Shown piece by piece: positions 1 to 7,083 of a stretch of DNA of 64,000 nucleotides. The stretch comes from RGIG1959 sp964564305 (GTDB lineage Bacteria; Bacillota; Clostridia; Oscillospirales; Acutalibacteraceae): positions 1 to 64,000 of the forward strand of contig CAZMAM010000003.1 in assembly GCA_964564305.1 (NCBI GenBank). The letters run 5' to 3'. Below the pieces are notes generated by a model. That model saw only the letters and a list, made by a program, of their open reading frames with translations. It ran no database searches and was not told the DNA's origin. The position numbers and the translations under genes were made by a program. Numbering within the stretch: position 1 is the stretch's first letter; each line of letters begins with the position of its first letter.

Positions 1-55
1 ACCGTCGACCTCTAGCGTGACAGGCTAGCGTTCTAACCAGCTGAACTACCGGGCC
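1..55 (-). tRNA. tRNA-Asp (GTC), 3' part cut by window edge
   Basis: Read on the minus strand, the sequence starts with GGCCCGGTAGTTCAGC, then a D-arm and the anticodon loop CTGTCAC with anticodon GTC. The T-arm and acceptor 3' strand lie beyond the window. It follows tRNA-Val by 17 bases in the same direction, so the two are probably one transcript. Confidence 0.9.
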
Positions 56-72
56 GTGTGGATCCCACAGGG

Positions 73-148
73 TGGTGGGAACAACAGGGCTCGAACCTGT
101 GACCCCTTGCTTGTAAGGCAAGTGCTCTCCCAGCTGAGCTATGCTCCC
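73..148 (-). tRNA. tRNA-Val (TAC)
   Basis: Read on the minus strand this is a full 76-base cloverleaf. The acceptor GGGAGCA pairs with TGTTCCC with one G-U pair. The anticodon loop CTTACAA gives anticodon TAC. The T-loop is GGTTCGAGCC and CCA is encoded. It is the first tRNA behind the promoter at 180-208. Confidence 0.96.
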
Positions 149-179
149 GCGAACGATCCGCTCTTATACGACGCGCTCT

Positions 180-208
180 ATCATACACTACCTTCGTTAA
201 ATTGTCAA
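180..208 (-). promoter_or_regulatory. sigma-A promoter of the tRNA-Val/Asp operon
   Basis: On the minus strand a perfect -35 TTGACA (203-208) is separated by 17 bases from -10 TATGAT (180-185), about 30 bases upstream of tRNA-Val. This is a strong, near-consensus stable-RNA promoter. Confidence 0.85.
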
Positions 209-236
209 TACCCTATTTTGACTTTTTGCCTACATG

Positions 237-271
237 CGGCCCCGACGATTATCTATCGCCGGGGCCGTTTT
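237..271 (+). terminator. strong hairpin with T-run between the tRNA promoter and the invertible segment
   Basis: CGGCCCCG (237-244) pairs with CGGGGCCG (260-267). The stem can extend inward to about 12 pairs with one mismatch, and TTTT follows on the plus strand. No plus-strand gene lies directly upstream, so it may insulate the neighbouring invertible segment. Read leftward it has no T-run and would be only a stable hairpin. Confidence 0.6.
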
Positions 272-339
272 GCTTAAGATTATTGATTTACTTGAGTTGA
301 TTCGAAAACAGTTTTGTGTAAGCGACGGTTGCCGAAATC

Positions 340-364
340 TTGCGTAGAACAAACCCTTCTATAC
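340..364 (+). repeat. left inverted repeat / recombination site (IRL)
   Basis: This is a 25-base perfect inverted copy of 1933-1957. Inside it, two imperfect arms (GCGTAGAA and TTCTATAC) flank a 7-base centre CAAACCC. Two inverted arms around a 6-8 base crossover region is the usual core site of a tyrosine recombinase. Confidence 0.85.
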
Positions 365-401
365 ATCGAGTAGCTGTGGGGTACTGCTCTACTCCAAACA
401 A

Positions 402-430
402 ATTTTAGCATGAAATCATGTATTCGTCAA
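402..430 (-). promoter_or_regulatory. outward-facing sigma-A promoter of the invertible segment
   Basis: On the minus strand, -35 TTGACG (425-430) is separated by 17 bases from -10 TAAAAT (402-407). It reads toward the left repeat, 38 bases away. In the present orientation it fires toward the hairpin at 237-271 and the tRNA genes. After inversion it would drive the pilus operon. The spacer holds a small palindrome (CATGA/TCATG) that could bind a regulator. A weak hairpin (GAGTAG 368-373 with CTACTC 389-394) lies just after the expected transcription start. Confidence 0.8.
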
Positions 431-691
431 TTCCTTTTCGGCAAAATGTTTCTCTGTGAATTTGCCAAAAATAAAATTGATTTTTGTGGTATATCACTAT
501 ATTTATTTTTTCTTTTCTCCTCTTGACTTTTCACCATAGGACTTAAGTGGTCATTTTCAGGGTTAATATTCCGGGCATCAGCCGTTAGAATAACTCTGAA
601 AACAGGCATACCGCAGGGCTCAGCGAAAATCTATTTCGGAATCTTTAGGTCTTCTATGCGTTGATGCCTGAAATACAGAGGAGGAAGTATT

Positions 692-1837
692 ATGTCAAAG
701 CGCGGAGAAAACATTCGTCAGAGAAAAGATGGGAGATGGGAAGCCAGATATGCGAAAGAAAGACGTTCAAACGGCAGCATTGTGTACGGATCCGTATACG
801 GGGCAACATACCGAGAAGCAAAAGAAAAGCGGAATGAAGCACTTGCCAATCGTCATACGGCTATTGCGGGTGAAGAACAAAATATGACACTGGCTCAGGT
901 GCTGCGGTTATGGCTGGAGTCTCAGCGCATCCGAACTAAAGGCGCTACCTTTTGGAGGTATTGTTTTTTGATTAAAAGTCATATTCTTCCGCGGTTGGGA
1001 GCGATTCCCATCGGCGCGATAACCGAAGAAGATATCAACGGTTTTTTGACGGAAAAAATAAATCAAGGACGATTAGATCAAAGTGGCGGACTTTCGCCTT
1101 CCTATGTTCGCAGCATCCTGCAAGTGGTTCAAAGTGCCCTTCGCTATGCGGTATCTTTAGGATGGATCGGCGCTGTTCCAATCTCGTTTCCGTATCCTTC
1201 GGTTATTCCGCCGGAAACGCCGATTTTGCAGTCAGAGGAAGAAGAAAAACTGGAATCCGGTATTTTGCAGCACCCCGATGAAACAGGTATCGGCATTTTG
1301 TTTGCCCTGAAAACCGGTTTGCGTATCGGCGAAGTGTGCGCTTTGCAATGGCAGGATATCAATTTCGATCAGCGGATTGTACATATTCGCCATACCGTTT
1401 CCCGTGTCCAAAGCGCTGAAAGCGGAGGCAAATCCATGTGGGTTTTGGATACACCAAAAACCGGTTCATCCAAAAGAGATATCCCCATTCCCCTGCCTTT
1501 AGCGGAATTGCTGGCCGAGGCCGGTCTGTCCCGAACGGTGCCTTATGTGGTATCCGATACGCCTCGATTTATCAATCCCAGAACCTTAGATTACCGCTAT
1601 CACCGCCGGTTGGAACAGTGTGGCATACGGCCGATACGTTTTCACGCGTTGCGGCACACTTTTGCAACCCGATGTATCGAAGCAGGAGTAGATGTGAAAA
1701 CACTCAGCGAAATTCTCGGTCACGCAAATGTCAATATCACTTTAAATACTTATGTGCACTCCTCTATGGAAAGAAAGCGAGTTGAGCTGGAAAAGCTTTG
1801 GGCGCGGCAAACAATGTATACGTCAAAAACGTCATAA
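692..1837 (+). CDS. tyrosine recombinase (phage/Tn916-type integrase family)
   Basis: The 381-residue protein has an N-terminal arm-binding-like region (about 1-50, basic, with KDGRWEARY), a SAM-like core-binding domain (about 65-165) and a catalytic domain. The whole active site is visible: R211 (TGLRIGE), K256 (TPKTG), H318 and R321 (HALRH), H344 (GHANVN) and nucleophile Y354 (LNTY). It starts with ATG behind GAGGAGG. There is no excisionase, cargo or other mobile-element gene beside it. Because it sits between perfect inverted repeats rather than direct att repeats, I infer that it inverts the segment it lies in. An integrated remnant element is the alternative. Confidence 0.93.
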   Translation: MSKRGENIRQRKDGRWEARYAKERRSNGSIVYGSVYGATYREAKEKRNEALANRHTAIAGEEQNMTLAQVLRLWLESQRIRTKGATFWRYCFLIKSHILPRLGAIPIGAITEEDINGFLTEKINQGRLDQSGGLSPSYVRSILQVVQSALRYAVSLGWIGAVPISFPYPSVIPPETPILQSEEEEKLESGILQHPDETGIGILFALKTGLRIGEVCALQWQDINFDQRIVHIRHTVSRVQSAESGGKSMWVLDTPKTGSSKRDIPIPLPLAELLAEAGLSRTVPYVVSDTPRFINPRTLDYRYHRRLEQCGIRPIRFHALRHTFATRCIEAGVDVKTLSEILGHANVNITLNTYVHSSMERKRVELEKLWARQTMYTSKTS

Positions 1838-1932
1838 GGGGTCAAAAAAGGTTGTTATACCGGTGAAAAAAGCACGGCACATACATTTTTCCGCGTAATT
1901 CCTTGGATTTCCGGCTGTCTTCCGTTTGTTTG

Positions 1933-1957
1933 GTATAGAAGGGTTTGTTCTACGCAA
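1933..1957 (-). repeat. right inverted repeat / recombination site (IRR)
   Basis: This is a 25-base perfect inverted copy of 340-364. The arms GTATAGAA (1933-1940) and TTCTACGC (1948-1955) flank the 7-base centre GGGTTTG. It lies in the 5' leader of the TadZ/CpaE-like gene, so inversion would change the promoter but not the protein. Confidence 0.85.
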
Positions 1958-1989
1958 AGCGAAATGCTTTGGAAAGGCAGGGGAAGGCG

Positions 1990-3060
1990 TTGAGAATCCG
2001 GCTTGCGGTTTTGGAAACGGATATTTCTTATCTAAAACGGCTGACGGCGGTATTTGAAACCCGATATGCCGATAAAGTGGAAGTACATTCCTTTTCGGAT
2101 CCGAAGATTGCTCTGAGCAGTTTGGAATCGGCCAAGATTGATATGCTGGTTGCATCGGACGCCTTTGATATTCATGTCGAGTCGCTTCCGAAACGGTGCG
2201 GGTTTGCGTACCTTGTCGATTCGCCGGACGTTACAACGGTGCGCAACCGGCACGCCATTTGCAAATTTCAGCGTGTGGAACAGATTTTCAAGCAAATTCT
2301 GAGTCTGTATTCGGAAACCGCCGGAGATATGGCGGAGTTCAAGCCGGAAAACGATGATTGCTTGGTGGTGATTTTTTCATCTCCCTGCGGTGGAACGGGA
2401 ACCTCTACCGTGGCGGCGGCGAGTGCGCGGGTGTTTGCCGCCTCGGGCAAGCGCGTCCTGTATTTAAATTTAGAAAAATTTGGCTCTTCGGAATCCTTCT
2501 TTCAGGCTGAAGGGCCTTTTACCATGAGCGATGTGATTTTCGCTCTAAAAAACAAGAAATCGAATTTTTCACTTAAATTGGAAAGTTGTGTCAAGCGGGA
2601 CGCTTGCGGGGTGTCCTTTTACGCTCCTGTTACGGTTGCCTTGGATATGCTGTCCGTCAAGGCCGAAGAATACGTGCGGTTGATTACCGAATTGCAGTGG
2701 ACGGGATCGTATGATGTAATTGTGGCCGATATAGATTTTGCGCTGGATGCGGAGATGCTCAAATGCTACGCCGTTGCTCATTCGATCGTCTGGGTTGGGG
2801 ACGGTTCGGAGATTTCCAATCAAAAGATACTCAGGGCTTACCGATCGCTTTCTGTCTTGGAGGATCAGGGGGAATGCCGCCTGCTCAACCGCTGTTGTCT
2901 GATTTACAACAAGTTTAGCAATAAGACGGGAAGAACCCTTCCGGAGACCGGAATTCGAAGCGTCGGCGGGGCGCCCCGGTATACGCACGCGACCGCCGCG
3001 CAGATTGTGGATCAGCTGTCGCATATGGACTTTCTTTCGAAAATTGTTTCAATCGGGTGA
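1990..3060 (+). CDS. TadZ/CpaE-like pilus localisation ATPase
   Basis: This 356-residue protein has an N-terminal receiver-like region without a clear phospho-acceptor and a MinD/ParA-type domain from about residue 130. The P-loop is deviant (SSPCGGTGTST), lacking the usual lysines, as in TadZ/CpaE proteins that position Tad pili. I chose TTG at 1990 because AGGGGAAGG precedes it and the product then begins MRIRLAVLE. An earlier TTG at 1945 lies inside the inverted repeat and has no ribosome site. It is the first gene of the pilus operon and overlaps or abuts the next. Confidence 0.82.
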   Translation: MRIRLAVLETDISYLKRLTAVFETRYADKVEVHSFSDPKIALSSLESAKIDMLVASDAFDIHVESLPKRCGFAYLVDSPDVTTVRNRHAICKFQRVEQIFKQILSLYSETAGDMAEFKPENDDCLVVIFSSPCGGTGTSTVAAASARVFAASGKRVLYLNLEKFGSSESFFQAEGPFTMSDVIFALKNKKSNFSLKLESCVKRDACGVSFYAPVTVALDMLSVKAEEYVRLITELQWTGSYDVIVADIDFALDAEMLKCYAVAHSIVWVGDGSEISNQKILRAYRSLSVLEDQGECRLLNRCCLIYNKFSNKTGRTLPETGIRSVGGAPRYTHATAAQIVDQLSHMDFLSKIVSIG

Positions 3061-4304
3061 GGGGAATGGACAAAGCCGGGGAACAGCAAATGATTACGGA
3101 TATCCGCCAATATGTGACGGATACCCTTCCGCTCAGCGAGATGGAGGACGATAAACTCGAAGAAAAAATCGAGGAGATTGTTTCTCAAAAAATCGGAGGA
3201 AGTTATTGTCCGATTGAGCAAAGAGTTTCCATCGTGCAGCAGGTGTACAGTTCTATTCGCGGGTTCGGGTTGCTGGATACGATTTTAAGCGACGATTCGA
3301 TTACCGAAGTGATGATAAACGGGCCGGATCATGTCTTTATCGAGCAAAACGGAAGACTGTTTAAATTGGACAAGCGGTTTGAAAGCCAGCGGCGTCTGGA
3401 AGATGTTATTCAGCGCATTGTCGGGCTGGCGGGAAGAGAAGTCAACCAGGCTAATCCCATTTGCGATACCCGTTTGCCGGACGGATCCCGCGTAAACGTA
3501 GTTTTGCCGCCCATTGCGCTGTGCGGCCCGACCATCACCATCCGGAAATTTTCCAAAACGCCGATGACCATCGATAAGCTCATCGAATACGGTTCTTTAA
3601 CGCGGGAAATCGCGGAGAAATTGGCGATTCTCGTCAAAGCTAAGTATAACATATTTATCAGCGGAGGAACAGGTTCCGGAAAAACAACTTTTTTGAATGC
3701 GCTCTCGGATTTTATTCCGAAGGATGAACGTCTGATCACCATAGAGGATTCCGCTGAGCTGCAGATTACCGGCGTGGAAAATTTGGTCAGTCTGGAAACC
3801 AGAAACGCCAATGCGTCCGGAGCGGGGCAGATTACCATTCGCGATTTAATTAAATCTTCCCTTCGTATGCGGCCGGAACGAATCATTGTGGGAGAAGTGC
3901 GTTCCGGAGAGGCGCTGGATATGCTTCAGGCAATGAATACCGGCCACGACGGATCTCTTTCCACCGGGCACGCCAATTCCACACGGGATATGCTCAGTCG
4001 CTTGGAAACCATGGTGTTGCAAGGGGCGTCCGGTTTGCCGCTGGAAGCCATACGCCGGCAGATTGCTTCCGCGGTGGATATTATCATTCACCTTTCCCGC
4101 CTGCGGGATAAATCCCGCAAAACCATGGAAATTACCGAAGTGGCGGGGTATGAAAACGGAGAAATCGTGCTGAATCCGCTGTATGTCTTTGAAGAGGATG
4201 AGCGTTCCACATTAACCAAAGTATCCGGCCGGTTGGTTCGCACCGAAAACAAAATGCGCAACACGTTTAAGCTTCAGTTGTACGGCGTAACGGACGAAAT
4301 ATAA
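3057..4304 (+). CDS. TadA/CpaF-family pilus assembly ATPase
   Basis: This secretion ATPase of about 405-415 residues powers Tad/Flp pilus assembly at the inner face of the membrane. The Walker A GGTGSGKTT, an acidic Walker B region (RMRPERIIVGEVR) and the His-box region (TGHDGSLSTGHANS) are all present, and the length fits the CpaF family. Three in-frame starts are possible: GTG 3057 (overlapping the upstream stop), ATG 3066 and ATG 3090. ATG 3090 has the best-spaced GGGGAA. Confidence 0.93.
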   Translation: MRGMDKAGEQQMITDIRQYVTDTLPLSEMEDDKLEEKIEEIVSQKIGGSYCPIEQRVSIVQQVYSSIRGFGLLDTILSDDSITEVMINGPDHVFIEQNGRLFKLDKRFESQRRLEDVIQRIVGLAGREVNQANPICDTRLPDGSRVNVVLPPIALCGPTITIRKFSKTPMTIDKLIEYGSLTREIAEKLAILVKAKYNIFISGGTGSGKTTFLNALSDFIPKDERLITIEDSAELQITGVENLVSLETRNANASGAGQITIRDLIKSSLRMRPERIIVGEVRSGEALDMLQAMNTGHDGSLSTGHANSTRDMLSRLETMVLQGASGLPLEAIRRQIASAVDIIIHLSRLRDKSRKTMEITEVAGYENGEIVLNPLYVFEEDERSTLTKVSGRLVRTENKMRNTFKLQLYGVTDEI

Positions 4305-4343
4305 TCGGGTCGTTCGGCGGCGATAGCAGAAAAGGGGAACGGT

Positions 4344-5186
4344 ATGGCCAAAAAGCAAACGGAACCGCAATACTATACTTCCCGTATCAACACTCGGGTA
4401 TTGAATTACCGGGTATATGAGATGCGTATGAACGAAAAACTCGGTTACGGCTTACTGCTGTTGATTGCGGGCGGAGTCGTCGGGCTCATTTTTTACGGCG
4501 GACTGTTTAAAGAAAACGGGCAAACAACATTGATGACCGTTGTCAGCAATGTTGCGATTTTTGCGGGCTTCGGTCTGCTGGCGATTAAGTTTTTCCTTCC
4601 GGTCATCGGCGAATCCCTGTGCAAAAAGCGGGTGAACCGGCTGAAAAAACAGTTTAGCGATTTTGCCTCCGCCCTCACCAATGCGCTGGCCGGAGGAATG
4701 AATATGACAGATGCCTTGGATGCGGTTTATTTGGATTTGCAAAGTCAGCTTGCCTCGGATGCGTATATGGTTCAGGAAGTGGCCGAGATTAGAAACGGCG
4801 TGCGCAACAATATCCCGGTGGAGGTTATGCTGGAGGATTTTGGTAAGCGCAGCGGAGTTTCGGATATTGCTAATTTTGCCACGGTGTTTGCAACCTGCTA
4901 TCGAACCGGAGGCAACATCAAATCTATCGTACGCCGAACCACCGAGATTATTTCGGAAAAAATTATGATATCCAGTGAGATCGAAACGGCGATGACCTCA
5001 AACAAGATGCAGATGAACATCATGACGGTTCTTCCCATTGTCATTGTGCTGATGATGCGTCTGCTCAGCGCGGATTTTGCGGCCAGCTTTGCGAGTATGA
5101 TCGGCGTGATCGGCCTTACGGTCTGTGCCGGCCTGACTTTCGCCGCATACCGCCTTGGGCGCAAGATCACGGATATAAAGGGGTGA
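4344..5186 (+). CDS. TadB-like type II/IV secretion membrane protein
   Basis: The 280-residue protein has two membrane segments near the N-terminus (about 35-90), a cytoplasmic T2SSF-like helical region (EIRNGVRNNIPVEVMLEDFG and following) and two membrane segments at the C-terminus. This is the TadB pattern for the pilus assembly platform. ATG follows AAAAGGGGAACGGT. Its stop overlaps the start of the TadC-like gene by 4 bases, which suggests coupled translation. Confidence 0.87.
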   Translation: MAKKQTEPQYYTSRINTRVLNYRVYEMRMNEKLGYGLLLLIAGGVVGLIFYGGLFKENGQTTLMTVVSNVAIFAGFGLLAIKFFLPVIGESLCKKRVNRLKKQFSDFASALTNALAGGMNMTDALDAVYLDLQSQLASDAYMVQEVAEIRNGVRNNIPVEVMLEDFGKRSGVSDIANFATVFATCYRTGGNIKSIVRRTTEIISEKIMISSEIETAMTSNKMQMNIMTVLPIVIVLMMRLLSADFAASFASMIGVIGLTVCAGLTFAAYRLGRKITDIKG

Positions 5187-6046
5187 CGGGCGTGCAGGCG
5201 GTGTATATGGCGGCGGGCACGCTTTTGCTGATTCTGTTTATCGTGATGTGTGTGCGCGGGAACAAATACGCCTCTCTTACGGAAAATCTGGAAAGCGGCG
5301 AGTTTCCGCTGAAAAGTCTGTATACGGCGGGGTTTGCCTTAAGCCATTTTTCCCTGTTTGCGATGAAGGGCAAATTCAAAGACCGGCTTTTGGAAAACGC
5401 TAAATTGCTGTACGGTGCCAATTACGCAGAATATTACGCTTCGGTGGTTTGGGCGCAGGCGCTTTCGTTCTCGTTGCTTTGCCTCACCGCGGGGTTTTTG
5501 CTGGCGGGCGCGTCCGGCTCCGCCCTGATGCTGATGATTGGCGTTTTAATCGGCGGGGTATTCGACGGGTACTTTTTAACCCGGATGAACGGCCTGGTGC
5601 AGACGCGTTCAGAAGAATGCGTGAGCGAACTGCCCGAGATTGTCTCCACCATGGCGCTGCTCATCAACGCCGGAATGATGCTGCGGGAAGCGTGGAAAAC
5701 GATTGCGCTCAGTAAGGAGGGAACCGTGTATTCGCTGATGCGCGTTTCTCTTTCGGATATGGAAAACGGAATGCCCGAAGTGGACGCGATTCACCAGTTC
5801 GGCGTTTTAACCAACGCCCCGGAAGTGCGCAAATTTACCGGTGCCCTCACTCAGAGCATAGAGCGCGGCGGCGCGGAACTCAACGATTTTCTGGCGCGGC
5901 AGTCGGTGGAAATGTGGACGCTGAAAAAGCAGCTGATGTTGCAAAAGGGGGAAGCGGCGTCTTCCAAAATGCTCCTCCCAACGGTTTTGCTGTTTATTGG
6001 CATTATTATTGCCGTGATGTGCGGTGCGTTCGGCATGATGTTTTAA
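5183..6046 (+). CDS. TadC-like pilus assembly platform protein
   Basis: The 287-residue membrane protein begins with a single membrane segment, then a TM pair (about 85-130), a T2SSF-type cytoplasmic domain (ELPEIVSTMALLINAGMMLREAW) and a C-terminal TM helix. It pairs with the upstream TadB-like protein. The GTG start lies in a GTGA overlap with the upstream stop. No frame damage is seen. Confidence 0.86.
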   Translation: MTGVQAVYMAAGTLLLILFIVMCVRGNKYASLTENLESGEFPLKSLYTAGFALSHFSLFAMKGKFKDRLLENAKLLYGANYAEYYASVVWAQALSFSLLCLTAGFLLAGASGSALMLMIGVLIGGVFDGYFLTRMNGLVQTRSEECVSELPEIVSTMALLINAGMMLREAWKTIALSKEGTVYSLMRVSLSDMENGMPEVDAIHQFGVLTNAPEVRKFTGALTQSIERGGAELNDFLARQSVEMWTLKKQLMLQKGEAASSKMLLPTVLLFIGIIIAVMCGAFGMMF

Positions 6047-6108
6047 GTATGGCATTTTAAGGCAAATTTTGCTTTAAGATAATACAAAAGAAAAAGGGAG
6101 CGATTGTT

Positions 6109-6330
6109 GTGAAAAAACTGGTCAAAAAAACGCAAGAGCTTGCACTGCGCGCTCGGTACGCCGTGCAGGATTTCCTGCGGGGGGAACAGGGCGATACCAA
6201 CTTTATTTCGATTGCGATTGTCTTGGTTGTGGTGTTAGGCATTGCAGTACTATTTCTCTCACTCAAGGAGAGAATATTTGAATTTGTCAATCAACAAGTA
6301 ACAAACTTATTGGCACAACTTGGGCAATAA
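6109..6330 (+). CDS. Flp1-like type IVb pilin (predicted major pilin)
   Basis: The 73-residue protein has a basic N-terminus, a G-DTNFIS motif at the expected prepilin cleavage point and one strongly hydrophobic helix. It starts at GTG behind AAAGGGAG. It is the only short pilin in the locus and precedes the prepilin peptidase, so it is probably the structural subunit. Classical Flp pilins carry Glu at +5 of the mature chain; here +5 is Ile, unlike the two TadE-like genes downstream. Confidence 0.75.
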   Translation: MKKLVKKTQELALRARYAVQDFLRGEQGDTNFISIAIVLVVVLGIAVLFLSLKERIFEFVNQQVTNLLAQLGQ

Positions 6331-6339
6331 TAATCGTTT

Positions 6340-7059
6340 ATGCAACTTATTTTTGCGATGGCCGTATGGCTGGTCGCGTTCGCCGTCGGGTGCGTCTCGT
6401 TTGCCTTCACGCCGGCTGTGGCGGCGCGGGGTGCGGGCGGGGAAGCGAAGGTTTCGCCCTCCCGTGAGGATTCCGCGCCGCCCGGCCCGATCCCATTCAA
6501 ACGTTTCGGGGCAAAGGCGGTAGGGGTGCTTTGCGCCGCGTCCGGTGTGTGCGCTGTGTGCGCTTTTTTGCTGCTGTGGCGTGGCGTGAGCGTCCTTGAT
6601 GCTTGTCGGTACGCGTTTGGGAGCGTATTGTTGCTTTCCGCGGCGGTAACCGATTCCAAAATCCATAAGATTCCGAACGCCGCCGTGTTAATCGCGCTCG
6701 GCGTTGGTGTGGCGCTGCTGGGATGCGAATGGATTTGGCGGCGCGAGACGGCGCTTTCCGCGTTGATATCCCGCTTTATCGGGCTTATCTTTTGCTTTGC
6801 GGTTTTTTACCTGCTGGCTCGCCTGACAAAGGGCGGTGTGGGTCCGGGGGACGTCAAGCTTCTGGCGGCCTTGGGTCTGCTGCTTGGGGTATTCGAAACG
6901 CTTATTGCCACTTTACTGGGGCTGTTGCTTTGCGCCCTCACGGGGGCGGTGCTGATGCTTGTCCGGCGGAAAAAGAAGGCGGATCGCATTCCCTTTGCGC
7001 CTTTTTTGTTTGCAGGGTACACGGGGATGCTGTTGCTGTATTCGGTATTTTCCGGTTAA
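6340..7059 (+). CDS. A24-family prepilin peptidase (TadV/CpaA-like)
   Basis: This 239-residue polytopic membrane protease should cleave the pilin and pseudopilin leaders. Both catalytic Asp sites are visible: TDSKIHKIPN and GVGPGDVKLL. There is no cysteine-rich methylase domain, as in the short Tad-type peptidases. It starts 9 bases after the pilin gene, and the operon carries no second peptidase. Confidence 0.88.
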   Translation: MQLIFAMAVWLVAFAVGCVSFAFTPAVAARGAGGEAKVSPSREDSAPPGPIPFKRFGAKAVGVLCAASGVCAVCAFLLLWRGVSVLDACRYAFGSVLLLSAAVTDSKIHKIPNAAVLIALGVGVALLGCEWIWRRETALSALISRFIGLIFCFAVFYLLARLTKGGVGPGDVKLLAALGLLLGVFETLIATLLGLLLCALTGAVLMLVRRKKKADRIPFAPFLFAGYTGMLLLYSVFSG

Positions 7060-7083
7060 GCCGGGTGAGAAAAGAGGTGCGGG

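Larger units (their letters stand above)
340..1957. other. predicted invertible promoter segment (inverton) carrying its own recombinase
   Basis: The segment is bounded by perfect 25-bp inverted repeats (340-364 and 1933-1957). It contains one complete tyrosine recombinase gene and, just inside the left repeat, a consensus promoter pointing outward (402-430, minus strand). The right repeat ends 32 bases before the first gene of a 24-kb Tad pilus operon. Inversion maps position x to 2297-x. It would put the promoter at about 1867-1895 on the plus strand, reading into the operon about 90 bases from the TTG start at 1990. The repeats, gene and promoter are seen directly; invertibility is inferred. 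Confidence 0.75.

Noticed and set aside
56..277. Plus-strand open frame over the tRNA region
   Set aside because: It runs antisense through tRNA-Val, its promoter and the hairpin, and has no ribosome site.
692..1837. Integrase as the mark of an integrated phage or conjugative element
   Set aside because: No phage, conjugation or cargo genes and no direct att repeats are seen; the flanks are inverted repeats, and the tRNA genes nearby are intact as far as visible.
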